Assembly: GCF_003385185.1 (NCBI RefSeq)
Contig: NZ_PQHZ01000014.1
Span: forward strand, 1-64,000
Reading direction: 5' to 3'
Length of the DNA stretch: 64,000 bases
Source: Amycolatopsis palatopharyngis
GTDB taxonomy: Bacteria; Actinomycetota; Actinomycetes; Mycobacteriales; Pseudonocardiaceae
The translations under genes and the position numbers were made by a program. The notes beneath the pieces are model-generated. The model was not told where the DNA came from and searched no databases. It saw only the letters and a list, made by a program, of their open reading frames with translations. This document shows, one piece after another, positions 16,035-25,288 of the stretch. Numbering within the stretch: the first letter of the stretch is position 1; each line of letters begins with the position of its first letter.

Positions 16035-17090
16035 TCAGCCGGGCAGCCTGCGTCCGCCGCTGTCGATGGCCTCCCGCGCCTGCCCGCGCAACCGGTCGAT
16101 GATCTCGGCTGTCGGCCCCGTACCGGCCAGTGGGTAGGTCTGCCCTGCCCACAGTGACATCGACTCGGAGTCTCCCGCGGCGGCGGCCGCGGCCCTGATC
16201 GGCTTACTGAGGTGATGCACCTGCGGATACGCGGCGGGGGCGTGCGCGGAGTGCTCACGCAGGAACCGGTTGGCCAGCCCGCGAGCGGGGCGGCCGCTGA
16301 ACGCCCTCGTGATGGCTGTCGGCCTACCGGCCTCGCCGAGTGCGTCCCGATACGCCTGGGCGGTACCAGCCTCGTCCGCGCGCAGGAACGCCGTCCCCAG
16401 CTGGGCGGCGGCGGCCCCCGCCACCAGCACCGCGGCGATGTCCGCACCATGCACGAGGCCACCGGTGGCGACCAGCGGCAGATCGGTCTCGGCCGAGATC
16501 AGCCGCAGTGCCGCGAGCAGCCCGTAGAGCTCGCCTCCCGCTGGATCGGCCGGGTCGTCGGTGAACACCCCACGATGTGCACCCGCCTCGAAACCCTGCA
16601 CGCACAACCCGTCCACTCCCAATGCGGCGGCCTGCCGAGCTTCGGCGGGACTGGTGACCGTCACCAGCACCTTGCTACCGGCCTCGTGCAGCCGGGCGAC
16701 ATCCTCGGCGAGGGGCGCGCCGAAGGTGAACGACACCACCGGGACGCCACTGGCGACCACCAGGTCGAGCTTGGCCGGATAGACGTCGTCGTCCCAGCGC
16801 GGGGTTCCCGCCTCGACGCCCAGCCGCCGCGCCTCCGGACCCAGCCGTTCGGCGTAGCTGCCGAGGTCCGCACCGGAACGGACTCCGGGTACGAACAGAT
16901 TGACCCCGAACTCGGCATCGGTGAGGGCCCTGGTCCGCTCGATCCGCTCGGCGAGTGCCTCAACGCCCAGGTATCCGGCGGCCAGGAAGCCGAACGCCCC
17001 CGCCCGGCCCGCTGCGGCGACCAGCTCGGGTGTGGAGGGACCACCGGCCATGGGTGCGACGAGCACGGGAAAACGCAGACTCTCGAACAT
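16035..17090 (-). CDS. Nitronate monooxygenase-family flavoprotein
   Basis: This 351-residue TIM-barrel FMN enzyme begins with FPVLVAPMAGGPSTPELVAAAGRAGAFGFLAAGYL, the characteristic NMO/2-nitropropane dioxygenase start. Later blocks are GVDGLCVQGFEAGAHRG and LPLVATGGLVHGADIAAVLVAGAAAAQLGTAFLRADEAG, the FMN phosphate-binding region. NMOs oxidise toxic alkyl nitronates such as propionate-3-nitronate. The ATG at 17090 is preferred over the GTG two codons upstream because TACGCT lies exactly 6 bases before it, which fits a leaderless start. It is a single gene, convergent with the alpha/beta hydrolase. Confidence 0.88.
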   Translation of the reverse strand: MFESLRFPVLVAPMAGGPSTPELVAAAGRAGAFGFLAAGYLGVEALAERIERTRALTDAEFGVNLFVPGVRSGADLGSYAERLGPEARRLGVEAGTPRWDDDVYPAKLDLVVASGVPVVSFTFGAPLAEDVARLHEAGSKVLVTVTSPAEARQAAALGVDGLCVQGFEAGAHRGVFTDDPADPAGGELYGLLAALRLISAETDLPLVATGGLVHGADIAAVLVAGAAAAQLGTAFLRADEAGTAQAYRDALGEAGRPTAITRAFSGRPARGLANRFLREHSAHAPAAYPQVHHLSKPIRAAAAAAGDSESMSLWAGQTYPLAGTGPTAEIIDRLRGQAREAIDSGGRRLPG

Positions 17091-17164
17091 GTGCACAGCG
17101 TACGAACTGCCGGGCGGGCATCGACGACCCCGCCCTGCTCACCTCGAGCGCGGGGTATGCGTTG

Positions 17165-19024
17165 CTACTTTTTGCCCTTGCCCTTGTCCGAAGGAGTCTC
17201 GGTGGACAGCGCCGCCACGAATGCCTCCTGCGGCACCTCGACGCGCCCCACGGTCTTCATCCGCTTCTTGCCTTCCTTCTGCTTCTCCAGCAGCTTGCGC
17301 TTACGCGAGATGTCGCCGCCGTAGCACTTGGCCAGCACGTCCTTGCGGATCGCGCGAATCGTCTCGCGCGCGATGATCCGGCCGCCGATGGCCGCCTGGA
17401 TCGGCACCTCGAAGTGCTGGCGCGGGATCAGCTCGCGCAGGCGGGTCGCCATCTTGTTGCCGTAGGCGTAGGCGTAGTCCTTGTGCACGATTGCCGAGAA
17501 CGCGTCCACCCCCTCGCCCTGCAGCAGGATGTCGACCTTCACCAGGTCGGCGACCTGCTCGCCAGCCTCCTCGTAGTCCAGTGAGGCGTAGCCGCGGGTA
17601 CGGGACTTCAGCGAGTCGAAGAAGTCGAAGATGATCTCGCCGAGCGGCAGGTGGTAGCGCAGTTCGACCCGCTCCTCGGACAGGTAGTCCATCCCCAGCA
17701 ACTGACCCCGCTTGCCCTGGCAGAGCTCCATCACCGAGCCGATGAACTCCGAGGGCACGATGACGGTCACCTTGCTCAGCGGCTCGTGCACCTCGGAGAT
17801 CTTGCCCGCCGTCGGCCAGTCGGACGGGTTGGTGACGACGTGCTCGCTGCCGTCCTCCATGTACACGTCGTAGACCACGTTGGGCGCGGTGGAGATGAGG
17901 TCGAGGTTGAACTCCCGCTCCAGCCGCTCCCTGGTGATCTCCAGGTGCAGCAGGCCGAGGAACCCGCAGCGGAAACCGAACCCGAGCGCCACCGACGTCT
18001 CCGGCTCGAACGTCAGCGCGGCATCGTTGAGCTGCAGTTTCTCCAGGGCCTCGCGGAGCACCGGATAGTCGGAGCCATCCACCGGGTACAGGCCGGAGTA
18101 GACCATCGGCTTGGGTTCGCGGTATCCGGTCAGCGGCTCTTCGGCGCCCTTGCGCTCGGAGGTGACGGTGTCACCGACACGCGACTGCCGAACGTCCTTC
18201 ACGCCGGTGATCAGATAGCCCACCTCGCCCACTCCGAGGCCCTTGCTGGGCTTCGGTTCCGGCGACACGATTCCGACCTCGAGCAGCTCGTGGGTCGCGT
18301 TGGTCGACATCATCCTGATGCGCTCGCGCGGGGTGATCCGCCCGTCCACCACCCTGATGTAGGTGATGACACCCCGGTACGTGTCGTACACCGAGTCGAA
18401 GATCATCGCCCGTGCGGGAGCATCGGCGTCTCCGACCGGCGGCGGCACCTGTCGGACCGCCTCGTCGAGCAGCTCCCGGACCCCCTCCCCGGTCTTGGCC
18501 GACACCCGGAGCACGTCGGAGGGTTCGCATCCGATGATGTGCGCGAGTTCGGCGGCGTACTTGTCCGGCTCGGCGGCGGGCAGGTCGATCTTGTTCAGCA
18601 CCGGGATGATGTGCAGGTCCTTCTCGAGCGCGAGATAGAGGTTCGCCAGCGTCTGCGCCTCGATCCCCTGCGCGGCGTCGACCAGCAGGATCGCCCCCTC
18701 ACACGCCTCGAGCGCCCGCGAGACCTCATAGGTGAAGTCGACGTGGCCGGGGGTGTCGATCAGGTGCAGAACGTGTTCGTTGCCGTTGACCTCCCACGGG
18801 AGCCGGACGTTCTGCGCCTTGATCGTGATACCGCGCTCGCGCTCGATGTCCATCCGGTCCAGGTACTGCGCGCGCATGGCGCGCCCCTCCACGACCCCGG
18901 TGATCTGCAGCATCCGGTCGGCCAGCGTGGACTTGCCGTGGTCGATGTGCGCGATGATGCAGAAGTTCCGGATCAGCTCCGGCGGGGTGAAGGTGGAGTC
19001 GGCAAACGTGCGCGTCACTGTCAC
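17165..19024 (-). CDS. lepA: Elongation factor 4 (LepA)
   Basis: This 619-residue translational GTPase has [15 protein letters not shown] (G1), RERGITIK (G2), DTPGHVDF (G3) and [11 protein letters not shown] (G4). The LepA-specific C-terminal domain replaces EF-G domain IV and ends in a lysine-rich tail ([17 protein letters not shown]). EF-4 back-translocates or rescues stalled ribosomes. The GTG at 19024, giving [21 protein letters not shown], is chosen over the far longer ORF, whose first 210 codons run antisense through the methyltransferase gene. The 112-bp gap to that divergent gene holds both promoters. The order with hemW and rpsT/holA matches mycobacteria. Confidence 0.97.
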   Translation of the reverse strand: MTVTRTFADSTFTPPELIRNFCIIAHIDHGKSTLADRMLQITGVVEGRAMRAQYLDRMDIERERGITIKAQNVRLPWEVNGNEHVLHLIDTPGHVDFTYEVSRALEACEGAILLVDAAQGIEAQTLANLYLALEKDLHIIPVLNKIDLPAAEPDKYAAELAHIIGCEPSDVLRVSAKTGEGVRELLDEAVRQVPPPVGDADAPARAMIFDSVYDTYRGVITYIRVVDGRITPRERIRMMSTNATHELLEVGIVSPEPKPSKGLGVGEVGYLITGVKDVRQSRVGDTVTSERKGAEEPLTGYREPKPMVYSGLYPVDGSDYPVLREALEKLQLNDAALTFEPETSVALGFGFRCGFLGLLHLEITRERLEREFNLDLISTAPNVVYDVYMEDGSEHVVTNPSDWPTAGKISEVHEPLSKVTVIVPSEFIGSVMELCQGKRGQLLGMDYLSEERVELRYHLPLGEIIFDFFDSLKSRTRGYASLDYEEAGEQVADLVKVDILLQGEGVDAFSAIVHKDYAYAYGNKMATRLRELIPRQHFEVPIQAAIGGRIIARETIRAIRKDVLAKCYGGDISRKRKLLEKQKEGKKRMKTVGRVEVPQEAFVAALSTETPSDKGKGKK

Positions 19025-19136
19025 TCGCTGGTCCTCGCGTCGGGGTTGGCAGCCTTCATCGTCCCATGGCGGGTACGGGGCACTCTCGGGGTCATCCCCG
19101 ATGCGAGTGCCGACGTGGCCGTGCTGTCCTCGAAGT

Positions 19137-19739
19137 ATGGCTATCCCACTGGAAGAAGTACTGGACAGGGCGTTCGGCCATCCACGCGGTCTGCTCGGCC
19201 GGATCGGCGCGGCGGTGATGGAACGGGGCAACGGCCCCACCGAGAGCAAGGTGGTCGAGGTCGCCAAACCGGGCGAGGACGAGACGGTGCTGGTCGTCGG
19301 TCCCGGGCCGGGAGTCGGGCTCGGCCTCGCCGCCGCGCGAGCGCGCCGCACCATCGGCGTCGACCCGTCGGAGGAGATGCTGCGGCGCTGCAGGCGCCGG
19401 TGCGCCGCCGCGATCGAGGCGGGGATCGTGGAGCTTCGGGCAGGCACAGCGGAGTCGACCGGCCAGGAGCCGGACTCCGTCGACGTGGTGCTCAGCGTGA
19501 ACAACCTCGCGCTCTGGTCCGACCGCACGGCGGTACTGGCCGAGTTGTCGCGGGTGCTGCGGCCAGGCGGACGACTGGTCCTGTCCGCCCACGAAAAGTG
19601 GCTGCCGGTGTCCCGGCACGAACTGGTGGGCGAACTGGAGGCCGCGGAATTCACCGACGTGCAGAGCTGGACCTGGGATCCGCCCGGCCGGACGGCCAGC
19701 CGAGCGGTTCAGCTGCGGGCGGTGCGTCCCCGCTCCTGA
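19137..19739 (+). CDS. SAM-dependent methyltransferase, class I
   Basis: The product has 200 residues. Motif I is [15 protein letters not shown] near residue 51, with the acidic end of strand 2 in [13 protein letters not shown]. Motif IV is in [16 protein letters not shown] and the post-motif [14 protein letters not shown]. The target is unknown. It is a typical stand-alone methyltransferase next to lepA, with no partner gene. The ATG at 19137 is the first start compatible with the N-terminal helix [14 protein letters not shown]. Confidence 0.85.
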   Translation: MAIPLEEVLDRAFGHPRGLLGRIGAAVMERGNGPTESKVVEVAKPGEDETVLVVGPGPGVGLGLAAARARRTIGVDPSEEMLRRCRRRCAAAIEAGIVELRAGTAESTGQEPDSVDVVLSVNNLALWSDRTAVLAELSRVLRPGGRLVLSAHEKWLPVSRHELVGELEAAEFTDVQSWTWDPPGRTASRAVQLRAVRPRS

Positions 19740-19757
19740 CGTGGCGGCACCCCACGT

Positions 19758-20132
19758 CTACCGCGTGTCGGCCCGCAGCGGATGGTCCTCGGGAATCTGC
19801 ACCAGCACGATCCGGGTGCCATCCGGATCGGCGATCCAGGCCTCGTCAAGACCCCACGGCTCCCGCCGGGCCTCGCGCACGATCGGGACCCCACGCACCG
19901 TGAGCTCGGCGAGGGTGTCCGCGAGGTCGCGGACCTGCAGCCACAGCGCGACGTCCGGGCCTGCCCCCTGCTCGCCCTCCCCGACGATCTCCAGGAAGCC
20001 CTGACCGAGGAAGAAGACCGTGCCGACCGGGAACTCCCGGTAGACGGCGAGGCCGAGCACGTCCCGGTAGAACTCCGTGGTGATCCGCCGGTTCCGCGGC
20101 TTGAGCAAGATTCGGCTGCTCAGGACCTCCAT
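19758..20132 (-). CDS. VOC/glyoxalase-family protein
   Basis: The product has 124 residues of the vicinal-oxygen-chelate fold: ILLKPRNRRITTEFYRDVLGLAVYREFP at the start, LADTLAELTVRGVPIVREA in the middle, and EAWIADPDGTRIVLVQIPED at the end. The last motif carries the usual terminal Glu/Asp region. Function may be glyoxalase, dioxygenase or antibiotic binding; the sequence does not decide. The ATG at 20132 follows CGGAGGGTGCC. Longer in-frame starts lack a site and do not fit the fold. Confidence 0.82.
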   Translation of the reverse strand: MEVLSSRILLKPRNRRITTEFYRDVLGLAVYREFPVGTVFFLGQGFLEIVGEGEQGAGPDVALWLQVRDLADTLAELTVRGVPIVREARREPWGLDEAWIADPDGTRIVLVQIPEDHPLRADTR

Positions 20133-20175
20133 GGCACCCTCCGTGTTCACGTCGACTCCTACAGGGACCGTCGGT

Positions 20176-21072
20176 TCAGGCGAGCGCGATCGCCGTGATC
20201 CCGGCGAGGACGATGCCCGAACCGGCGATCCGGCGCAGCGGGTCTGCCTCACCCAGCACCCGCCAGGCTGCCAGACCGCCGAGCACGATGCTCAGTTCTC
20301 TCGCCGGGGCCACAAGGCTCACCGGCGCGATGCGCAGCGCGAAGAGCACCAGCAGGTAGGCCACGGGCGAGAGCACGCCCACCAGCAGGACCTCCTTGCG
20401 GTGGGCGCGCCACAGTGTCGCGGTCCCGCTCACATCCCTGATGGCGATCGGAGCCAGCAAGGCGCTCTGCAGCAGAGCGGCGACACCGAAATAGACCACG
20501 GGTGGCGCGGCCAGCGTGGTCACCGCATGCGCGTCCCACAGGGTGTACGCCGCGATAACCGCCCCGGTCAGCACCCCGTAACCGATGCCGGCACAACGTC
20601 TGCGCCCCTCAGTGGCACCGGGCACACCCGGGTCTTTGCGCTTGTCCGGTCTGCCCACCCCACCGATGACCAGCACGCCAACGACCACCAGCAGCGCGCC
20701 GAGCAGGCCGATCCAACCGGGACGTTCACCGAGCAGGGTCACGGCGGCGAGTACGGCGAGCAGCGGCCCCGTCCCCCGCGCGAGGGGGTAGACGACGGAA
20801 AGGTCGCCGACGGCGTAACCCCGTTGCAGCAACACTCCGTACACGACGTGCAGCACCGCGGTGACCGCGGAGGCGAACAGCCAGGTCCACTGCGGAGGTC
20901 CCGGGGTCCGCAGCAGAACGATGATCGCCAGTGGCAGGCACACCACCGCCGAAACCGTGTAGTAGAGACAGACGAAGACGGCGCCGCCGCCCGGTACCCG
21001 CTTGGCCGCCAGATTCCACCCGGCGTGCACCACGGCGGCGCTGAGGACGAGGGCGAGAGCGACGCCCGTCAC
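20176..21072 (-). CDS. EamA-family (DMT) transporter
   Basis: The 298-residue protein has about ten hydrophobic helices in two repeated halves, as in EamA drug/metabolite transporters. The signature region YAVGDLSVVYPLARGTGPLLAVLAAVTLLGERPGWIGLLGALLVVVG ends the first half; SLVAPARELSIVLGGLAAWRVLGEADPLRRIAGSGIVLAG ends the second. The hydrophilic break is at about residues 150-165. Substrate unknown. The gene lies between the VOC gene and an oxidoreductase gene, all leftward, but with gaps of 43-45 bases. Confidence 0.87.
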   Translation of the reverse strand: MTGVALALVLSAAVVHAGWNLAAKRVPGGGAVFVCLYYTVSAVVCLPLAIIVLLRTPGPPQWTWLFASAVTAVLHVVYGVLLQRGYAVGDLSVVYPLARGTGPLLAVLAAVTLLGERPGWIGLLGALLVVVGVLVIGGVGRPDKRKDPGVPGATEGRRRCAGIGYGVLTGAVIAAYTLWDAHAVTTLAAPPVVYFGVAALLQSALLAPIAIRDVSGTATLWRAHRKEVLLVGVLSPVAYLLVLFALRIAPVSLVAPARELSIVLGGLAAWRVLGEADPLRRIAGSGIVLAGITAIALA

Positions 21073-21117
21073 CGAGCACCTCGCGCGTCCACGTCCCTAT
21101 CCCAGCAGTCGCCGCGC

Positions 21118-22086
21118 TCAGATCAGTAGCAGGGTCTTACCGAGCGCGGCGCGGGCCTCGATGGCGGCGTGCGCGTCGGCGGCCGACGCCAGCGGGAATG
21201 TCTGGCCGATGACCGGCCGCAGCCGTCCAGCGGCGGCCTCGGCGAGGACCTGGCCGGTGAGTCGCGCGTGCTCGTCCGAGTCGAACTGCACGGCCTCGAT
21301 CCCCCAGAAACCGACCCCTCGGCGAGCCGCCTCGCCAGGATCAACGGCCGCGAACCGCCCGCTCGGAGTGCCGTGTGCGGAGAACCTGCCACCGGGCGCG
21401 ATCAGCGAGAACGCGGTAGCTCCCACCTGCCCGCCCGCACCGTCGAGCACCAGGTCCAGGCCGGCACCATCGGTGGCCCCCATTACCCGCTCGGCCCAGT
21501 CCGCCTCGGAGTAGTCGACCACCGCGTCCGCACCCTGCTCCCGGATCAGCGCCAGCTTCCGCTGCCCCCGTGCCGCGGCGACGACTCGCGCGCCCGCGGC
21601 CTTGGCGAGCTGGACCAGCAGGAGTCCCAGTCCGCCTCCAGCCGCGGTGATCAGCACGCGCTCGCCAGGCCGGATCCGGCTGCGCTCGGCCAGCCCGAGT
21701 GCGGTGACGCCGTCGTGCAGCAGGGCCACCGCCACCACCGGGTCGACCCCGTCCGGCACCTCGTGCACCTGGCCGGCAGGCGCGACGACCCGCTCCGCGT
21801 ATCCGCCGCCGGGCAATCGTGCGATCACCGTCGTATTGAGCAGGCCAGGGTCCCCGCCGTCGCCCACCGACACCACCTTGCCCGCCACCCCACCACCGGG
21901 GACGTACGGCGGCCGCACCGGGAAGTACTCGCCACCGCCACCACCGCGGACCATGGTGTCGAGAAAGAGCACATCGGCGGCCACCGTCGCGATCACGAGT
22001 TCGCCCTCGCCCGCAACCGGCTCCGGCAACTGTGCCGGTACCAGCACCTCGGGCCCGCCGAACTTCGTCACTTGAACCACCCGCAT
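21118..22086 (-). CDS. NADPH:quinone oxidoreductase-like MDR protein
   Basis: The 322-residue protein starts MRVVQVTKFGGPEVLVP, typical of quinone oxidoreductases (zeta-crystallin group). The Rossmann segment is GERVLITAAGGGLGLLLVQLAKAAGARVVAAARG near residue 140. Zinc ligands are missing, so the enzyme should be zinc-free. The ATG at 22086 is selected: upstream codons do not resemble the family, and GAGGCGGGA lies upstream. It ends 46 bases before the EamA transporter gene. The ~255 bases upstream, to rpsT, hold only divergent leader sequences. Confidence 0.87.
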   Translation of the reverse strand: MRVVQVTKFGGPEVLVPAQLPEPVAGEGELVIATVAADVLFLDTMVRGGGGGEYFPVRPPYVPGGGVAGKVVSVGDGGDPGLLNTTVIARLPGGGYAERVVAPAGQVHEVPDGVDPVVAVALLHDGVTALGLAERSRIRPGERVLITAAGGGLGLLLVQLAKAAGARVVAAARGQRKLALIREQGADAVVDYSEADWAERVMGATDGAGLDLVLDGAGGQVGATAFSLIAPGGRFSAHGTPSGRFAAVDPGEAARRGVGFWGIEAVQFDSDEHARLTGQVLAEAAAGRLRPVIGQTFPLASAADAHAAIEARAALGKTLLLI

Positions 22087-22342
22087 GTATCCCGCCTCCT
22101 CGAAATCCTGTGTGACACCCACTCTCGAACCTCGACTTAACTTGAGGTCAACCAGGGAGTGCGGGGTCACACCTGCCGCATTCGACCAGGTGGGTGCCGG
22201 TACGCGGAACGCCGTTGTGTAGGCTGACCGGTCGTTGCCGTGTGGCGTTCCGCCATGGAGGAAGACCCGCAGCCGCCGATTCCGGTGGCCGGGGCCACGA
22301 GAACGCGGCAGCGACTCACCACCGTCGAACAGGAGTGCCGGC

Positions 22343-22603
22343 ATGGCCAACATCAAGTCGCAGGTCAAGCGGATCAAGACCAACGAGAAGGCGCGGCAGC
22401 GCAACCAGTCGGTGCGCTCTTCGGTGAAGACCGCGGTCCGCAAGTTCCGCGAGGCTGCGAACGCCGGGGACCGGGACAAGGCCATCGAGCTGCAGCGCGA
22501 GGCGTCGAAGAAGCTGGACAAGGCCGCCACGAAGGGTGTTCTGCACCCGAACCAGGCCGCCAACAAGAAGTCGTCGATGGCCAAGCGCGTCAACCAGCTC
22601 TGA
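22343..22603 (+). CDS. rpsT: 30S ribosomal protein S20
   Basis: The 86-residue basic protein matches S20 throughout: [21 protein letters not shown] at the start and [21 protein letters not shown] near the end. It binds 16S rRNA. The AGGAG site is at 22331-22335. A TAGGCT -10-like box at 22220-22225 suggests a leader of more than 100 bases, which could carry regulation, but I did not find a clear fold. It is convergent with holA, with a bidirectional hairpin between. Confidence 0.97.
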   Translation: MANIKSQVKRIKTNEKARQRNQSVRSSVKTAVRKFREAANAGDRDKAIELQREASKKLDKAATKGVLHPNQAANKKSSMAKRVNQL

Positions 22604-22650
22604 GTGCGCGCGGCTCCGGCCGCATTTCGATCACAAGTCGTTCCACGCTG

Positions 22651-22679
22651 AGGCCCCGGTGACCCGCTCACCGGGGCCT
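22651..22679. terminator. Bidirectional terminator between rpsT and holA
   Basis: A perfect 12-bp stem, AGGCCCCGGTGA (22651-22662) with its complement at 22668-22679, closes a 5-base loop. It lies 48 bases after the rpsT stop and 11 bases beyond the holA stop, and is followed by TTCT on the plus strand. It can serve both convergent genes. Confidence 0.85.
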
Positions 22680-22689
22680 TCTGCTGTCC

Positions 22690-23670
22690 TCAGCGCCGTT
22701 CGCGCGCGGCGAGCACGTCCAGCACCGCCCGTTCGAGGGCGTAGTCGGGGCTGGCGGCGGCGCCCTTGACCTCCGCGTTGAGCCGGGCGACCACGCGCAT
22801 CGCGTCCGCGAGCCCGTCCGGTCCCCAGCCGCGCGCCTGCCCCTGCGCCTTCCTGATCTTCCATGGCGGCATGCCCAGCTCACCGGCCATCTGGTTGGGA
22901 TTGCCCCGCCCGGCACCAGCGACCCTCGCGATCGTGCGGACGGCGTCGGCGAGGGCGTCCGCGACCAGTACGTGGGGCACGCCGATCTGCATCGCCCACC
23001 GCATCGACTCCAGCGCCGCCGCCCGGTCACCGGCCACCGCCTTCTCCGCGACGACGAAGCCCGTCACGTCCGCCCTGCCGCGGTGGTACCGCCGTACGGC
23101 TTCCTCGTCCACACTGCCGCCCGAGTCGGCGACCAGCTGCGCGGCCGCGGACGCCAGCTCCCGGAGATCGGAGCCCACCGCGTCGATCAATGCGAGCACC
23201 CCGGCCGCGTCGATACGTCCGCCCGCGGTCCGGACCTCGTGGCGCACGAACGCTTCCCGGTCCGCCGGACGAGTGAGCTTCGCGCATTCGGTGACCTCGG
23301 CCCCCGACTTGCGCAGCGCCGCGGGCAGCGCCTTCGCCGCTTTGCTGCGCCCGCCGCCGGAATGCAGCACGACGAGCACAATGCCGTCGGCGGGCTGCGA
23401 GGCGTAGGACAGAATCGCGTCCGCGATCTCCTGCGAGGCCTCCTGTGCCGCCTCCAGTGCGACCACCCTGCCCTCACTGAACAGCGATGGGCTGACCAGT
23501 TCGGCCAGCGCCGGAGGTGTGAGTTCGGACACGCGCAACCTGGTCAGATCAGCGGTCGAATCGGCGAGGCGGGCGGAGTCGAGGGCCGCGCGCACCGCCC
23601 GCTCGATGAGCAGCTCCTCCTCGCCGAGCACGAGGTGCAGCGGTGCGGGGGTGGTGGCTGGGACGGTCAC
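22690..23670 (-). CDS. holA: DNA polymerase III delta subunit
   Basis: The 326-residue protein has the HolA layout: APLHLVLGEEELLIERAVRAAL at the start, the ATPase-like region LVSPSLFSEGRVVALEAAQEA, GIVLVVLHSGGGRSKAAKALPAALRKSGAEV, and the C-terminal collar with AMQIGVPHVLVADALADAVRTIARV and MPPWKIRKAQGQARGW. Delta opens the beta clamp in the clamp loader. The GTG at 23670 (VTVPATTPAPLHLV) is preferred over an upstream ATG. It is near comEC/comEA as in mycobacteria, but separated from them by thrC. Confidence 0.93.
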   Translation of the reverse strand: MTVPATTPAPLHLVLGEEELLIERAVRAALDSARLADSTADLTRLRVSELTPPALAELVSPSLFSEGRVVALEAAQEASQEIADAILSYASQPADGIVLVVLHSGGGRSKAAKALPAALRKSGAEVTECAKLTRPADREAFVRHEVRTAGGRIDAAGVLALIDAVGSDLRELASAAAQLVADSGGSVDEEAVRRYHRGRADVTGFVVAEKAVAGDRAAALESMRWAMQIGVPHVLVADALADAVRTIARVAGAGRGNPNQMAGELGMPPWKIRKAQGQARGWGPDGLADAMRVVARLNAEVKGAAASPDYALERAVLDVLAARERR

Positions 23671-23846
23671 GCGGCCGATCCTCCCACGTCCCACTGACAG
23701 GGATCGGGAACGGCCCGGCACTCCCGCCGGGCGGCTCCGCGAAGCGCGCGATGGTGACGCGGCTCCCCATCCCGTGGCAGGAGCACGGGGCGATGTCGTA
23801 CGGTGTAACCGAGGCAGGGCGACAGCTCGCCGACAACTGAATACCG

Positions 23847-23975
23847 CTCATCCAGAGGGGCAGAGGGAACGGCCCGTTGAAGCCCCGGCAACCGGCGTCA
23901 GCCTGTCATCTCGATTCCGCGAGGTAGCTGACGATCACGGTGCCAATTCCGGCCCACATCGTGGGACAGATGAGG
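23847..23975 (+). promoter_or_regulatory. SAM-I (S-box) riboswitch upstream of thrC
   Basis: The sequence has the conserved S-box parts in order: P1 5-prime strand CTCATCCAGAG, then GGCAGAGGGA, CGGCCCGTTGAAGCCCCGGC, AACC, the P3 hairpin GTCAGCC...AGCTGAC, GGTGCCAATTCCGGCC, and the closing P1 strand GACAGATGAG. The 3-prime P1 strand runs into the GAGGAAAGGA ribosome-binding site of thrC, 14 bases before the ATG. SAM binding would therefore hide the site and block translation. I see no separate intrinsic terminator, so control at translation initiation is inferred. Confidence 0.93.
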
Positions 23976-23988
23976 AAAGGACCTCGCG

Positions 23989-25257
23989 ATGACTGCAGCC
24001 CTGGGATCGAAGACCACCTCCGGCCGCGCTTTCGACCTCGGCCCTGCCGTGGAGCTGGTGTCCAAGGAAGAAGGACACCGCCAGCCGCTGGCCCCCGAGT
24101 TCGTTTCCGCGGAAGACTTCTCCCCGCTTGAGGTCGCCTACGACTTCGGCCGGGTCCGCCGTGAGGACATCGAGTCCGGACCGCGCAACATCTGGCGCTA
24201 CAAGAAGCTGCTGCCGGTTCCGTCCAACGTTGAGGAGATCCCGAACACCGAGCCGGGCTGTACCCGCCTGGTCCGCGCGGACCGCCTCGCGAAAGCCCTC
24301 GGTGTCCGCAAGCTCTGGGTCAAGGACGACACCGGCAACCCCACGCACTCGTTCAAGGACCGGGTCGTGGCCGTGGCGCTGGCCGCCGCACGGGAGTTCG
24401 GTTTCGACACCCTCGCCTGCCCCTCCACCGGCAACCTGGCCAACGCCGTCGCGGCCGCCGCGGCCCGCGCAGGCTGGGACTCGGTCGTGCTGATCCCGTC
24501 CTCGCTCGAGCGGGCGAAGATCCTCACCACAGCGGTTTACGACGGCTCGCTGATCGCCGTGGACGGCAACTACGACGACGTGAACCGGCTCGCGACCCAG
24601 CTGGCCGCGGACCGGGAGTCCTGGGCGTTCGTCAACGTCAACGTGCGGCCCTACTACTCCGAGGGGTCGAAGACCCTGGCGTACGAGGTGGCCGAGCAGC
24701 TCGGCTGGCGCCTGCCAGAGCAGATCGTGGTCCCGATCGCCTCCGGCTCGCAGCTGACCAAAGTGGACAAGGGCTTCCGCGAGCTCGGTGAGTTGGGGCT
24801 CGTCGATCCCAGCCCGTACAAGGTTTTCGGTGCGCAGGCCACCGGTTGCTCGCCGGTGTCGTCGGCGTTCCGCAACGGTCACGACGTGGTGCAGCCGGTC
24901 CGGCCGGACACCATCGCCCGCTCACTCGCGATCGGTAACCCGGCCGACGGACCCTACGTCCTTGACGTCGTCAACCGCACGGGCGGAGCGATCGAGGACG
25001 TGACCGACGAGGAGGTCGTCGAGGGCATCCGGTTGCTCGCCCGTACCGAAGGCATCTTCACCGAGACAGCTGGCGGCGTCACCGTCGCGACCGCGAAGAA
25101 GCTGATCGAGGCGGGCAAGATCGACCCGGACGAGGAGACGGTGCTGCTCATCACCGGCGACGGCCTGAAGACCCTGGATGCGATCGAGAACCACGTCGGC
25201 CCGAAGGCGACCGTGCCACCGAACGCGGACGCGGTGAAGGCGGCACTCGGCGAGTAG
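23989..25257 (+). CDS. thrC: Threonine synthase (SAM riboswitch-controlled)
   Basis: The 422-residue PLP enzyme of fold type II has its cofactor lysine in NPTHSFKDR (K123), followed by ACPSTGNLANAVAAAAARAG, the phosphate-binding loop. NVNVRPYYSEGSKTLAYEVAEQLGW and IASGSQLTKVDKGF are typical of the plant/archaeal-type threonine synthases, and the last part has LLITGDGLKTLD. It makes threonine from O-phosphohomoserine. Control by a SAM-I riboswitch is notable: the gene sits at the split between threonine and methionine. It could instead be a related beta-replacement enzyme, but the motifs favour ThrC. Confidence 0.88.
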   Translation: MTAALGSKTTSGRAFDLGPAVELVSKEEGHRQPLAPEFVSAEDFSPLEVAYDFGRVRREDIESGPRNIWRYKKLLPVPSNVEEIPNTEPGCTRLVRADRLAKALGVRKLWVKDDTGNPTHSFKDRVVAVALAAAREFGFDTLACPSTGNLANAVAAAAARAGWDSVVLIPSSLERAKILTTAVYDGSLIAVDGNYDDVNRLATQLAADRESWAFVNVNVRPYYSEGSKTLAYEVAEQLGWRLPEQIVVPIASGSQLTKVDKGFRELGELGLVDPSPYKVFGAQATGCSPVSSAFRNGHDVVQPVRPDTIARSLAIGNPADGPYVLDVVNRTGGAIEDVTDEEVVEGIRLLARTEGIFTETAGGVTVATAKKLIEAGKIDPDEETVLLITGDGLKTLDAIENHVGPKATVPPNADAVKAALGE

Positions 25258-25264
25258 GACGCAG

Positions 25265-25288
25265 GCCGGGCCGGATCACCGGCCCGGC
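25265..25288. terminator. Convergent terminator between thrC and comEC
   Basis: The stem GCCGGGCCGG (25265-25274) pairs perfectly with CCGGCCCGGC (25279-25288) across a 4-base loop. It begins 8 bases after the thrC stop. On the other strand it contains the comEC stop codon (25276-25278), so it serves both genes. Confidence 0.8.
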
